In this document: piece after piece, positions 42,187 to 49,439 of the stretch
Numbering within the stretch: the first letter of the stretch is position 1
Layout of the letters: each line of letters opens with the position of its first letter
Assembly: GCA_035293405.1 (NCBI GenBank)
Contig: DATDOE010000056.1
Span: forward strand, 1-64,000
Origin: Gp6-AA40 sp035293405
GTDB lineage: Bacteria > Acidobacteriota > Vicinamibacteria > Vicinamibacterales > UBA2999
Length of the DNA stretch: 64,000 nucleotides
Direction: 5' to 3'
Made by a program: the position numbers and the translations under genes
Notes under the pieces: model-generated
Databases searched by the model: none
What the model was told of the DNA's origin: nothing
The model's input: only the letters and a program-made list of their open reading frames with translations

Positions 42187-42486
42187 ATGAAGTTCATGCT
42201 GATGATGAATGCGCCGCGGGGAACGGGAGACTGGGCAGTCGTGAATTGGCCGCCGGAGGACCTCAAGGCGCACATCAATTTCATGAAGCAATTCGCCAAG
42301 GATCTCCAGGAGGCCGGAGAGTGGGTTGGTGGCGAGGGGCTGGCCTCGCCTGGAGAGGCCAGGGTCGCCGGCGATCATCAGGCCGCCATCGCGCACTACG
42401 GCGCCGCGGCGAGCGGGACCACGAGCATTCCGGAACGGAACTACCTCACCACCAAGGCGGCGCGACTCTCGGCGAAGCGCGCATAA
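42187..42486 (+). CDS. YCII-related domain protein, C-terminus truncated or diverged
   Basis: A 99-residue frame. Residues 1-60 match the YCII-related family opening (MKFMLMMNAPRGTGDW, then EDLKAHINFMKQFAKDLQEAGEWVGGEGLASPGEAR). Family members usually continue with a strand, TDGPF-like and FLAGFW-like blocks to about 115-130 residues. Here the sequence after GEAR becomes unlike the family and ends in KAARLSAKRA. A decayed or rearranged 3' half is likely. A GGAGGAGCAC site precedes the ATG. Confidence 0.65.
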   Translation: MKFMLMMNAPRGTGDWAVVNWPPEDLKAHINFMKQFAKDLQEAGEWVGGEGLASPGEARVAGDHQAAIAHYGAAASGTTSIPERNYLTTKAARLSAKRA

Positions 42487-42757
42487 GCCCACATAGCTGA
42501 GCGCGTATAACCGCTCATAACACCCCACGCATCAGGTTCGCCACGGACGAAGGAATTACCGAAGGATTGAAGGATTTACGAGGACTCCAGCGATTCGCAG
42601 CTCGTCCAGCGCAGCGGATATCCACGGCTGTGCCTGCACGTCAGCCCCGGATTCATTGACCCGCTCGCGCCCTTTCTTCTCGAGCACGGCCGAGCTTGAG
42701 CAGGCTGGCGCGCAAGTTGCGGTGTTTTCCATGGATGCGATACATGGAGGACCACAC

Positions 42758-43534
42758 ATGCTGAGAAAACTCATCGTCTTGTCTGCGCTCGGGGCGCTGA
42801 TGCTTGGCGCCAGCACAGCACAAGCGCAGCCCGCCGACTATCGAACCTATTTCACGTTCAGTGCGCCGGTGACGTTGCCCGGTGTCACGCTGCCCGCCGG
42901 CAAGTATCTGTTTCGTCTTGCCGATCCGAACGGAAGCCGGAAGGTCATCAACGTGCTGAGCGAGGACGGCAAGAAGTCCCTGGCCATGCTCCACACGATT
43001 CCGAACCAGCTGCCGAAGGCTCCAAACGATCCCGAGATTCGCTTCATGGAGACCTCGTCATCGATGCCGCCACCGATCAAGACCTGGTGGTATCCCGGCA
43101 AGTCAATCGGATACGAGTTCATCTATCCGCGTCGGCAGGCGCTTCAGATTGCGAAAGTGACCTCGGAGCCCGTGCTGACGACGGCGGCTGAGACGACCGA
43201 TTTCGAGAAGGCCGATCTCTCTCGCATCGACGGCGCAGGCGTTCCAGCCGTTGTGAAGGTAGAGGAAACCCCGGCTCCTGTGGCTGCGACCGGCAGAGCG
43301 CAGCAAGGTGAGGTTGCCGGCGGAAGCAGCGCGAGCAGTTCGGTGGCGCAGAACACGCGGGCTGACGAGAGCGCGCGTGCCACGACGCGGACCCGCCTGC
43401 CGCAGACTGCCAGCTCGCTGCCGTCCACGTTGCTGATTGGCGGCTTGGCGATGCTGCTCGGCGTCGGCCTGCTCGCCTGGCCGCGCTCGCGTAGTGGCCG
43501 CCGACCTGCCCGGAACGCTTGGATCGAGTACTAG
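42758..43534 (+). CDS. Secreted protein with LPQTA sortase-like anchor
   Basis: A 258-residue protein with a Sec signal (IVLSALGALMLGASTAQAQ). The mature N-terminal 110 residues are a beta-rich domain (YRTYFTFSAPVTLPGVTLPAGKYLFRLADPNGSRKVINVL) of a type common in Acidobacteria. A Ser/Ala/Thr-rich stalk follows. The C-terminus has LPQTA at 214-218, a hydrophobic helix (LLIGGLAMLLGVGLLAW) and a basic tail (PRSRSGRRPARNAW), the three-part layout of a sortase substrate. ATG at 42758 has GGAGG upstream. A sortase gene lies 1 kb downstream. Confidence 0.75.
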   Translation: MLRKLIVLSALGALMLGASTAQAQPADYRTYFTFSAPVTLPGVTLPAGKYLFRLADPNGSRKVINVLSEDGKKSLAMLHTIPNQLPKAPNDPEIRFMETSSSMPPPIKTWWYPGKSIGYEFIYPRRQALQIAKVTSEPVLTTAAETTDFEKADLSRIDGAGVPAVVKVEETPAPVAATGRAQQGEVAGGSSASSSVAQNTRADESARATTRTRLPQTASSLPSTLLIGGLAMLLGVGLLAWPRSRSGRRPARNAWIEY

Positions 43535-43588
43535 CCATCGCAGGTAGACTTCCAGAGGGTGCGGCCTTGACCGCACCCTCACCACGGT

Positions 43589-44518
43589 ATGCGCTGTCGA
43601 TCCCTCGCGCCCCTCGCGGCAGCGATGTTGCTGCTGTTGATTCACGTCGTCGTGCAGGGTCAGGACGCTCCGGTGTTTTCCGCAGCCTCGGAGCTCGTGG
43701 TCCTGCACGTCACCGTGACAGACAGGCGAGGCGCGTACGTCGAAGGCCTTCCTCAGCTGGCCTTCAACGTGATCGAGGATGGTCGCGCACAGACGGTCAG
43801 CCTGTTCACCGACAGTGACACACCGGTGACCGCCGGTTTGCTCATCGACAGCAGCTCAAGCATGTATCCGCACCGGCAGGTGGTCATTTCGGCTGGAGCG
43901 GCATTCGCGGAAGCCAGCAATGCCGACGACGAGATCTTTGCGCTCGCCTTCAATGAGGACGTTGCGGCGGCGCTCTCACCGAGCGCGCCGTTCACGAGCG
44001 ACAGCGCCGTGCTCCGCTCCGCACTGACGCGCAGCATCACGGCTCGAGGACGGACTGCGCTCTACGACGCGATTTCGACCGGTGTGGATTACCTCGCGCG
44101 TGGCAACCGGGAGCGCAAGGTGCTCGTCCTCCTCAGTGATGGGGGCGACAACGCCAGCCGGGTCACGCGAGACGAGGCGCTCCGCAAAGCGCAGGCCTCC
44201 AACGCCGTCATCTACACGATTGCGCTCATTGACCAGGGCTCTCGTCGGGATGCGAATCCTCGTCTTCTGAAGGAACTGGCGCACGCGAGTGGTGGCGAAA
44301 CGTTTCGCCCCGAGGGGCCGATGGAGATTACCGCCGCCCTGGGCCGAATCGCACACGACATCCGGCACACCTACACGCTCGGGTACACGTCGACCAACAG
44401 CGCGCGTGACGGCGCATTCCGCAGCGTCCGCGTCGTGGTCACCGCGCCGCCCGGACGGCCGCTCGTCGTCCGCAGCCGCGCCGGCTATGTCGCCGGCCAC
44501 GCCAAGGGAAGTCGATGA
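43589..44518 (+). CDS. Exported VWA protein, Acidobacterial VWFA-related type
   Basis: A 309-residue protein with a signal peptide (LAPLAAAMLLLLIHVVVQGQ). The N-terminal strand unit ELVVLHVTVTDRRGAYVEGLPQLAFNVIEDG precedes the VWA domain, the standard order in the VWFA-related acidobacterial family. The metal-ion site DSSSSM is near residue 88, and the later LLSDGGDN and TALYDA supply further ligands. The C-terminus reads YTLGYTSTN-type ending (RHTYTLGYTS). It overlaps the sortase start by ATGA, linking the two functionally. Confidence 0.9.
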   Translation: MRCRSLAPLAAAMLLLLIHVVVQGQDAPVFSAASELVVLHVTVTDRRGAYVEGLPQLAFNVIEDGRAQTVSLFTDSDTPVTAGLLIDSSSSMYPHRQVVISAGAAFAEASNADDEIFALAFNEDVAAALSPSAPFTSDSAVLRSALTRSITARGRTALYDAISTGVDYLARGNRERKVLVLLSDGGDNASRVTRDEALRKAQASNAVIYTIALIDQGSRRDANPRLLKELAHASGGETFRPEGPMEITAALGRIAHDIRHTYTLGYTSTNSARDGAFRSVRVVVTAPPGRPLVVRSRAGYVAGHAKGSR

Positions 44519-45144
44519 TCCACACCATTCGACGCTGGCTCGCCCGGTTGCTGATCGCCGGCGGCGCTGCGGCGGTGATCTGGGTCGTGGTGAGTCTCGT
44601 GCTGGCCTCATCGCATCGGCGTCAGGACGAAGCCGCGCTCGAGCAGATGCGGACGGCGCCGGTTCCGGAAGAGAAACCAGCCCTGCCCGCGTCGCTCTCG
44701 TCGGGTGAGCCGATCGGTACATTGGAGCTGGTGCGCGTGGGGCTGTCGGGCGTCGTCGTCGAAGGTGACGAGGATGCGGTTCTGGATCGGGCCATTGGAC
44801 ACTTGCCCGACACGCCACTCCCGTGGAACATCGGGAACAGCGCGTTGGCCGCCCATCGAGACGCGTTGTTCAGGCCGTTGAAGGGCGTCCGTCTCGGGGA
44901 CATCTTGCGACTCAAGACGCCGCACGGCGATTTCGACTACCGCGTGAACGAAACGCTGATTGTGAATCCAGAGGATGTGTGGGTGCTCGATCCCACACCG
45001 GTCTCGACGTTGACCTTGATCAGCTGCTATCCCTTCAACTTCATCGGCCATGCTCCGAAGCGCTTCATCGTGCGAGCGGAGCAGATCCCGTCGAACACGC
45101 CTGACGTGAACCTGGAACCGGTCTCGCTATCCTCTTCGCAGTAG
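44515..45144 (+). CDS. Class D-like sortase
   Basis: A 209-residue membrane-anchored transpeptidase. A signal-anchor helix sits at residues 11-30. The sortase fold has the catalytic His in NSALAAHRDALFRPL (near residue 122), Cys in TLTLISCYPF (near 164) and Arg in APKRFIVRAE (near 181). The phrase LLxxxRxGDILRLKTPHGDFDYRVNET and NPEDVWVLDP match class D sortases. It lies directly after the VWA gene and 1 kb after the LPQTA protein. Confidence 0.9.
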   Translation: MIHTIRRWLARLLIAGGAAAVIWVVVSLVLASSHRRQDEAALEQMRTAPVPEEKPALPASLSSGEPIGTLELVRVGLSGVVVEGDEDAVLDRAIGHLPDTPLPWNIGNSALAAHRDALFRPLKGVRLGDILRLKTPHGDFDYRVNETLIVNPEDVWVLDPTPVSTLTLISCYPFNFIGHAPKRFIVRAEQIPSNTPDVNLEPVSLSSSQ

Positions 45145-45217
45145 CCAGCCTCCCAATTCTCAGCAGCGCTTGACCCGACGCCCCTGATACGCTGTGGCCT
45201 TCGGAAAGGAGACAGCT

Positions 45218-46222
45218 GTGCGAGGCGTGGTGAGAGCCGTCATTGTCCTGAGCGGTCTCGTGCTCATTGGTATTGGTGGGGTGACGTCATGGCGCTGGGT
45301 GGAGGGATACCTTACTCGCCGCGCGTTTGCCGCGTACATGGAAGCCGGAAAGGCACGGGCGGCGCGAATGCTCGAGGAAGTCGGAACCTTGCCCGACGAG
45401 CTCAGAGAAAGCTCGGGACTGGCCGTCAGCCGTACACAGCCCGGCGTCATCTGGTCGCACAACGATTCGGGTGACCGTCCCAACCTCTATGCGATCGATG
45501 TGTCCGGCCGGCTCCTCGCCATCGTGCCGGTGACCGATGCATCTGCACAGGACTGGGAAGACATGTCGGCTGGTCCCTGTCCATCGAGCATCATGACCAC
45601 CGCACCGCTTGAAGACAGGCTTGAAAGAAGCAGCTGCCTCTTTGTGGCCGACACCGGCAACAACAATTTCCAACGAGAGATGCTGACGGTCTACGTCGTG
45701 GTCGAGCCCAGGCTCACTCCGGGCGCGAAGCCATCCCCGGTGTCCGCGAGGTCCTTCCGCTATCGATATCCCGATCGTCCTCACAACGCCGAGGCGCTCG
45801 CGGTGCTGCCGACCGGAGAAGTGACGGTCGTCACAAAGGACGGCACCGGCGCGGCCGACTTCTTTGCGCTGTCCGCGGCCAGCATCGCGCGAGCGCTTGC
45901 GAGTGGAGAGGTGCTGACCGCAGAAGACACCGGCAACACGGGGATCGAGCCTGATGCGCAGATCAGTCGACTCGTGACGGGCGCTGCGATCTCGCCCGAC
46001 GGGAACACGCTCGCAGTGAGAACGTACAACGAGGTGTTCTTCTACAGCGCGTCCGACGGTGGACGGGGAACGACCCGCTGGCGCGTGGCAGGACGGCCAT
46101 GTTTCCTCGGCGACGCCGAGCCTCAAGGCGAAGCCATCGCCTACCTCGACGCCACGACGTTGCTCCTCACATCCGAGACGTCGCGCGGCAGACGCGGCAC
46201 CATTCATCGGCTGCAGTGCTAG
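45218..46222 (+). CDS. Membrane-anchored beta-propeller-like protein
   Basis: A 334-residue protein with an N-terminal membrane helix (AVIVLSGLVLIGIGGVTSW) and a periplasmic domain with propeller-like strands: ELRESSGLAVSRTQPGVIWSHNDSGDRPNLYAIDVSG, CLFVADTGNNNFQRE, HNAEALAVLPTGEVTVVTKD and TGAAISPDGNTLAVRTYNEVFFY. It resembles WD40-like proteins that report ESSG and DTGNN motifs. GTG at 45218 has AAGGAG upstream; a GTG at 45194 lies before that site. Function unknown. Confidence 0.72.
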   Translation: MRGVVRAVIVLSGLVLIGIGGVTSWRWVEGYLTRRAFAAYMEAGKARAARMLEEVGTLPDELRESSGLAVSRTQPGVIWSHNDSGDRPNLYAIDVSGRLLAIVPVTDASAQDWEDMSAGPCPSSIMTTAPLEDRLERSSCLFVADTGNNNFQREMLTVYVVVEPRLTPGAKPSPVSARSFRYRYPDRPHNAEALAVLPTGEVTVVTKDGTGAADFFALSAASIARALASGEVLTAEDTGNTGIEPDAQISRLVTGAAISPDGNTLAVRTYNEVFFYSASDGGRGTTRWRVAGRPCFLGDAEPQGEAIAYLDATTLLLTSETSRGRRGTIHRLQC

Positions 46223-46329
46223 GCGTGCGGTCGCTCACCTTGTCATCCTGGGTGAAGACGCACACGAGCGGGTGAGGGCCACGCGTCGCACGTGATATCC
46301 TGCGTGTCCCTTCTTCTACTGAGGACACC

Positions 46330-46836
46330 ATGGTTCTGACCAAGCCCGAGCTGATTGGCTCTTTGCAGCACGAAGTCGACATCCTGCTTCACCTCGCCAA
46401 CAAAGTCGATCGCACCGCACTCGACTATCGCCCGACGCCGAAGCAGCGCAGCACGATCGAGCTGCTGAAATATTTGAGCGTCATGGGTCCGCAACTGGTG
46501 CAGGCGGCCAAGGCTGGTGGGTTCGACCCGGCCGCGTTTACGGCCGCCAGCCAGGCCGCCGAAGCGCGGAATTTCGATGGGACGCTCGCGGCGATCGCCG
46601 CGCACAAGGACACCTACGCCACGCTGCTGGCGGACATGTCCGACGCGGACTTCCGCACGCCGATCGAGATGTTCGGCAACAAGACGACGAAGGGCGCGTT
46701 CATCGTCAACCTCGTGCTCGGCGGGTGCGCGGCGTACCGGACGCAGCTGTTCGTGTACCTCAAGGCGTGCGGCCGCGACGAGTTGAGCACGATGAACCTC
46801 TGGGCCGGAGTGGACGCGCCGGTCGCCGCCGTCTAG
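46330..46836 (+). CDS. DUF1993-like/DinB-like four-helix protein
   Basis: A 168-residue helical protein. It begins LTKPELIGSLQHEVDILLHLANKVDRTALDYRPTPKQRSTIELLKYL and contains FGNKTTKGAFIVNLVLGGCAAYRTQLFVYLKACGRDEL. The arrangement matches the DinB-related damage-inducible superfamily, whose members bind a divalent metal with three His; here the second-helix and last-helix ligands are not obvious, so the metal site may be lost. It is cytoplasmic and monocistronic. Confidence 0.6.
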   Translation: MVLTKPELIGSLQHEVDILLHLANKVDRTALDYRPTPKQRSTIELLKYLSVMGPQLVQAAKAGGFDPAAFTAASQAAEARNFDGTLAAIAAHKDTYATLLADMSDADFRTPIEMFGNKTTKGAFIVNLVLGGCAAYRTQLFVYLKACGRDELSTMNLWAGVDAPVAAV

Positions 46837-46845
46837 CCGCCTCGG

Positions 46846-46953
46846 CTAACCTCCTCGCAGCCACGCGACGCCGTAGGCGATGGCGGCGAGGAGAATCGCG
46901 GCGGCGATGATGATCGCCTCCGCGCGCCGCATCCACCCTTCAGCCTGCTTCAT
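46846..46953 (-). CDS. 35-residue single-pass membrane protein
   Basis: The frame reads MKQAEGWMRRAEAII, a hydrophobic run IAAAILLAAIAYGVAW and LRGG. It has a basic N-terminus and one helix, 16 bases after the nuclease gene in the same direction. No strong ribosome-binding site is seen. It may be a real micro-protein or a chance frame. Confidence 0.4.
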   Translation of the reverse strand: MKQAEGWMRRAEAIIIAAAILLAAIAYGVAWLRGG

Positions 46954-46969
46954 CTCTGCGTCTGAGCCG

Positions 46970-47419
46970 CTAGACCGGTTGCTTCTGTCCGACGAGGACA
47001 TCCCACCATCCGAAGTGCGTCGCCATCAGGTGGTCCAGCTCCCTGGTGTCCGAGGTTGACTCCGTTTGCCCGGCCGCGGGCAGACAGTACGCCGCGTGCG
47101 GCGACGCTTCGAGCATGTAGAGCACGCCGGCAGAAAACCCCTTCCCGGCGTAGGTGATGCAGCCGGCCATCGGCAGCGCCTGCAGATCGTCGATCGCGTA
47201 GGGGATCTTCTCGTCGACGGTGCCTTCGCTTTCCTGGAACTTGCACTCGATCGCGAAGGCTTTGTTGGTGGGCTCGCACACGCAGAAGACATCGATGCGG
47301 CGGTTCTTGCCGATGATCGTCTTGCCGACATTGATTTCCCGATAGACCTTCAGCCCGCGCGGGCCGAATCGTCTGGAGACGTAGCAGGCGACCAGGTTGG
47401 CGTAGTCTCCGCCGGTCAT
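46970..47419 (-). CDS. Restriction endonuclease-like PD-(D/E)xK protein
   Basis: A 149-residue protein. The nuclease core is seen in GKNRRIDVFCVCEPTNKAFAIECKFQESEGTVDEKIPY, giving the D...ExK pattern (Asp in RIDVF, Glu and Lys in IECKFQ). It is small for a type II endonuclease but complete. The ATG overlaps the stop of the adenine/cytosine methyltransferase gene by ATGA (47416-47419). This coupling makes it the probable cognate endonuclease of a type II system. Confidence 0.82.
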   Translation of the reverse strand: MTGGDYANLVACYVSRRFGPRGLKVYREINVGKTIIGKNRRIDVFCVCEPTNKAFAIECKFQESEGTVDEKIPYAIDDLQALPMAGCITYAGKGFSAGVLYMLEASPHAAYCLPAAGQTESTSDTRELDHLMATHFGWWDVLVGQKQPV

Positions 47420-48201
47420 GTGCGCGAGTCGATCACGTCGAGGAGATCGGGCTGTGCGGCGAGCGGCAGGTCGGCCGGCTTCCTGCCCTCACCGTACTCA
47501 CCCAGCCTCTCCGCTGACAGGCGAACCGCTTCGGGGTTGAGGTCGGTGCCGGTAAACCTGCGGCCCAACTTCACCGCCGCGACGCCGATGCTGCCGGAGC
47601 CCATGAACGGATCCGCTACCAGCTCGCCTGGCTGCGAGCTTTGTGTGATGAGCACTTCCGAGACTGCGACGGGCTTTTCGGCCGGGTAGCCGCGGTGGAT
47701 TCTGGGAACGGCAATCACGTCGGCGATGCCGAGGTCGTTGAGCTTGCGCTTGCCCTTCTCGAAGAACAGGATGAATTCGTAGCGGGCGCGGTAGTGATAG
47801 CCCATGCCGATGGTCTTCTTGTCCCACACCAGCGGCTTCCAGAAGCGGAACCCTGCGCGCTCGGCCTCGGGCTTGGCGACGAACATGGTTTCGGCATCGC
47901 AGAAGAGATAGAAGTGCGTGTCGCGCCGGAGCACGCGGAAGACTTCGTCGAAGAGTTCCCCGAACCGCGCGTTGGGAAACACTTTGAACCAATCGTTGCT
48001 GGACGACTTGCTGTGCTTCAGTCGCGTCGTCGTGCCGATCGCGCGATGCTTCTCCAGCGACTCGTAGGCCGGATCGGTGATCAGCAGATCGACCGACTCC
48101 GACGGCATCTCGCGAAGCCAACCGACCGAGTCTGCCGAAGAAAGTTCGAAGAGGGGAGGGTTCACCACAGCCTCAGTGGAGGGCGGACGACTGGTTCTCA
48201 T
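47416..48201 (-). CDS. DNA methyltransferase, beta class, type II R-M
   Basis: A 261-residue amino-methyltransferase. Catalytic motif IV DPAY occurs early (LLITDPAYESLEKH) and the SAM-binding motif FMGSGSIGVAAVKLGRRFTGTDLN follows near the C-terminus, the order of the beta class. The middle (FWKPLVWDKKTIGMGYHYRARYEFILFFEKG) is the usual region before the variable DNA-recognition part. DPAY is a variant of the DPPY/SPPY signature, so N6-adenine or N4-cytosine cannot be decided. ATG at 48201 gives MRTSRPPSTEA; earlier starts exist. It overlaps the endonuclease gene. Confidence 0.88.
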   Translation of the reverse strand: MRTSRPPSTEAVVNPPLFELSSADSVGWLREMPSESVDLLITDPAYESLEKHRAIGTTTRLKHSKSSSNDWFKVFPNARFGELFDEVFRVLRRDTHFYLFCDAETMFVAKPEAERAGFRFWKPLVWDKKTIGMGYHYRARYEFILFFEKGKRKLNDLGIADVIAVPRIHRGYPAEKPVAVSEVLITQSSQPGELVADPFMGSGSIGVAAVKLGRRFTGTDLNPEAVRLSAERLGEYGEGRKPADLPLAAQPDLLDVIDSRT

Positions 48202-48327
48202 TCTACGTTCATTCTTGTTTCGCGCGATGACAGCCCAGGTCACGCCGAGCCGCGACGGCAAGCCAATCGCTCGGGCGTCTCGTCTAATTCGGGCACGATC
48301 ACTCACGAGGCCAACCAAGGAGGTCAC

Positions 48328-48690
48328 ATGCGCATCGCACTGCTCACGGCCGGCATCGCACTGGCGGCCGTCCTGACGATCTCGGCTCAGGAGATCGTTT
48401 ACACGCCCGGCGACGGCGTCACGCTTCCGAGGCCGACAAAGGAAGTGCGCCCGGAGTACACACAGGCGCCGCTGACCGCCGGCATCCAGGGCACGGTGGT
48501 GCTCGAGGTCGTGGTGCTCGCTGATGGGAAAGTCGGCGATGTGCCTGTGACCGAGTCCCTCGATAGCGAATATGGCCTGGACCGCCAGGCGCTCGAGGCG
48601 ACGAAGCAGTGGGAATTCACCCCCGGCGCGAAGGACGGCAAGCCCGTGGCGGTGGGCGTTCAGATCGAGCTCAGGTTCACGCTCAAGTAG
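48328..48690 (+). CDS. TonB C-terminal-domain protein, periplasmic
   Basis: A 120-residue protein with a Sec signal (ALLTAGIALAAVLTISA). The mature protein is one TonB_C domain: RPTKEVRPEYTQAPLTAGIQGTVVLEVVVLADGKVGDVPV and LDRQALEATKQWEFTPGAKDGKPVAVGVQIELRFTLK. It lacks the membrane anchor and proline-rich spacer of real TonB, so it cannot contact ExbB/D by itself. AAGGAGGTCAC precedes the ATG at 48328. It diverges from the methyltransferase gene. Confidence 0.85.
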   Translation: MRIALLTAGIALAAVLTISAQEIVYTPGDGVTLPRPTKEVRPEYTQAPLTAGIQGTVVLEVVVLADGKVGDVPVTESLDSEYGLDRQALEATKQWEFTPGAKDGKPVAVGVQIELRFTLK

Positions 48691-48693
48691 GCG

Positions 48694-48755
48694 AGGGTCC
48701 GGCTGCCGCCTCCGCCGCTGCGCGGCTACGGCGCGCCAAGGAAGCCGGACACTAC
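48694..48755. repeat. 62-base structured repeat, copy 2
   Basis: Begins AGGGTCCGGCTGCCGCC and ends GGAAGCCGGACACTAC, matching 21984-22045 except at about nine positions. Complementary ends predict a hairpin after the TonB-like gene. Confidence 0.82.
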
Positions 48756-48789
48756 ATACCGGACTGATTCGTTAGAGAAAACGCGCGAG

Positions 48790-48839
48790 TTGACAGGGAA
48801 GCCCGTCTGTCAGATGATAGTGAGTAATCGTTTACTCAC
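48790..48839 (+). promoter_or_regulatory. Promoter and palindromic operator of the TetR gene
   Basis: TTGACA at 48790-48795, a 17-base spacer and GATGAT at 48813-48818 form a sigma-70-like promoter. GTGAGTAA (48820-48827), four bases TCGT, and TTACTCAC (48832-48839) form a perfect inverted repeat ending two bases before the ATG. TetR proteins bind such sites, so autorepression is likely. Confidence 0.65.
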
Positions 48840-48841
48840 AT

Positions 48842-49417
48842 ATGCCAAGGCACCGATTCACCGATACTCGCGACCGCATCGAAAAGGCCGCCACCCGCCT
48901 GTTCGTCGAGAAGGGCATCGCTGAAACCAGCATCCGGGACATCGCGCGCGCCGTCGAGATGTCCGAGGGCGCGCTCTATCGGCACTTCGAGAGCAAGGAC
49001 GACCTCGTCTGGAAAGTGTTCGAGCGTCACTACGTTGAATTCGCCGCCAAGCTGCAGGCACTCGGCCGGACCGAGCCGACCGCGCGCGGCAAGCTCGCGG
49101 CGATGATTCGCGGCTTCTGCCATGCACACGACGAGAACCCCACGCTCTTTCGTTTCCTGCTCTTCGTGCAGCACGGCCAACTGCACAAGCTCGCCCCGGG
49201 CACACCAACCCCGGTCGATGTGATGAGAACGGTGATGCATGACGCGATAGCATCACGCGAGATTCCCGCGCAGCATCCCGACCTCGCAACCGCGCTCGTC
49301 TTCGGTGTCGTCCTCCAGCCGGTTACGTTCGCCGCCTATGAACGGCTGCCGCGTGATCTGGGCTCGATGTGCGATCGACTCGTCGCCGCGGCCTGGGCCG
49401 CAGTCACCACCACGTAG
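48842..49417 (+). CDS. TetR-family transcriptional regulator
   Basis: A 191-residue repressor. The N-terminal helix-turn-helix is clear: TDTRDRIEKAATRLFVEKGIAETSIRDIARAVEMSEGALYRHFESKDDLVWKVF. The C-terminal ligand domain contains ARGKLAAMIRGFCHAHDENPTLFRFLLFV. It lies 22 bases before the large acyl-ACP synthetase fusion gene on the same strand and is probably its regulator, sensing a fatty-acid or lysolipid signal (inferred). An inverted repeat overlaps its start. Confidence 0.9.
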   Translation: MPRHRFTDTRDRIEKAATRLFVEKGIAETSIRDIARAVEMSEGALYRHFESKDDLVWKVFERHYVEFAAKLQALGRTEPTARGKLAAMIRGFCHAHDENPTLFRFLLFVQHGQLHKLAPGTPTPVDVMRTVMHDAIASREIPAQHPDLATALVFGVVLQPVTFAAYERLPRDLGSMCDRLVAAAWAAVTTT

Positions 49418-49439
49418 GAGACGTAGAGGAGAGATGTCC

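Noticed and set aside
48328..48690. Complete TonB protein
   Set aside because: It has a cleavable signal and no membrane anchor or Pro-rich spacer, so it is only a TonB C-terminal-domain protein.
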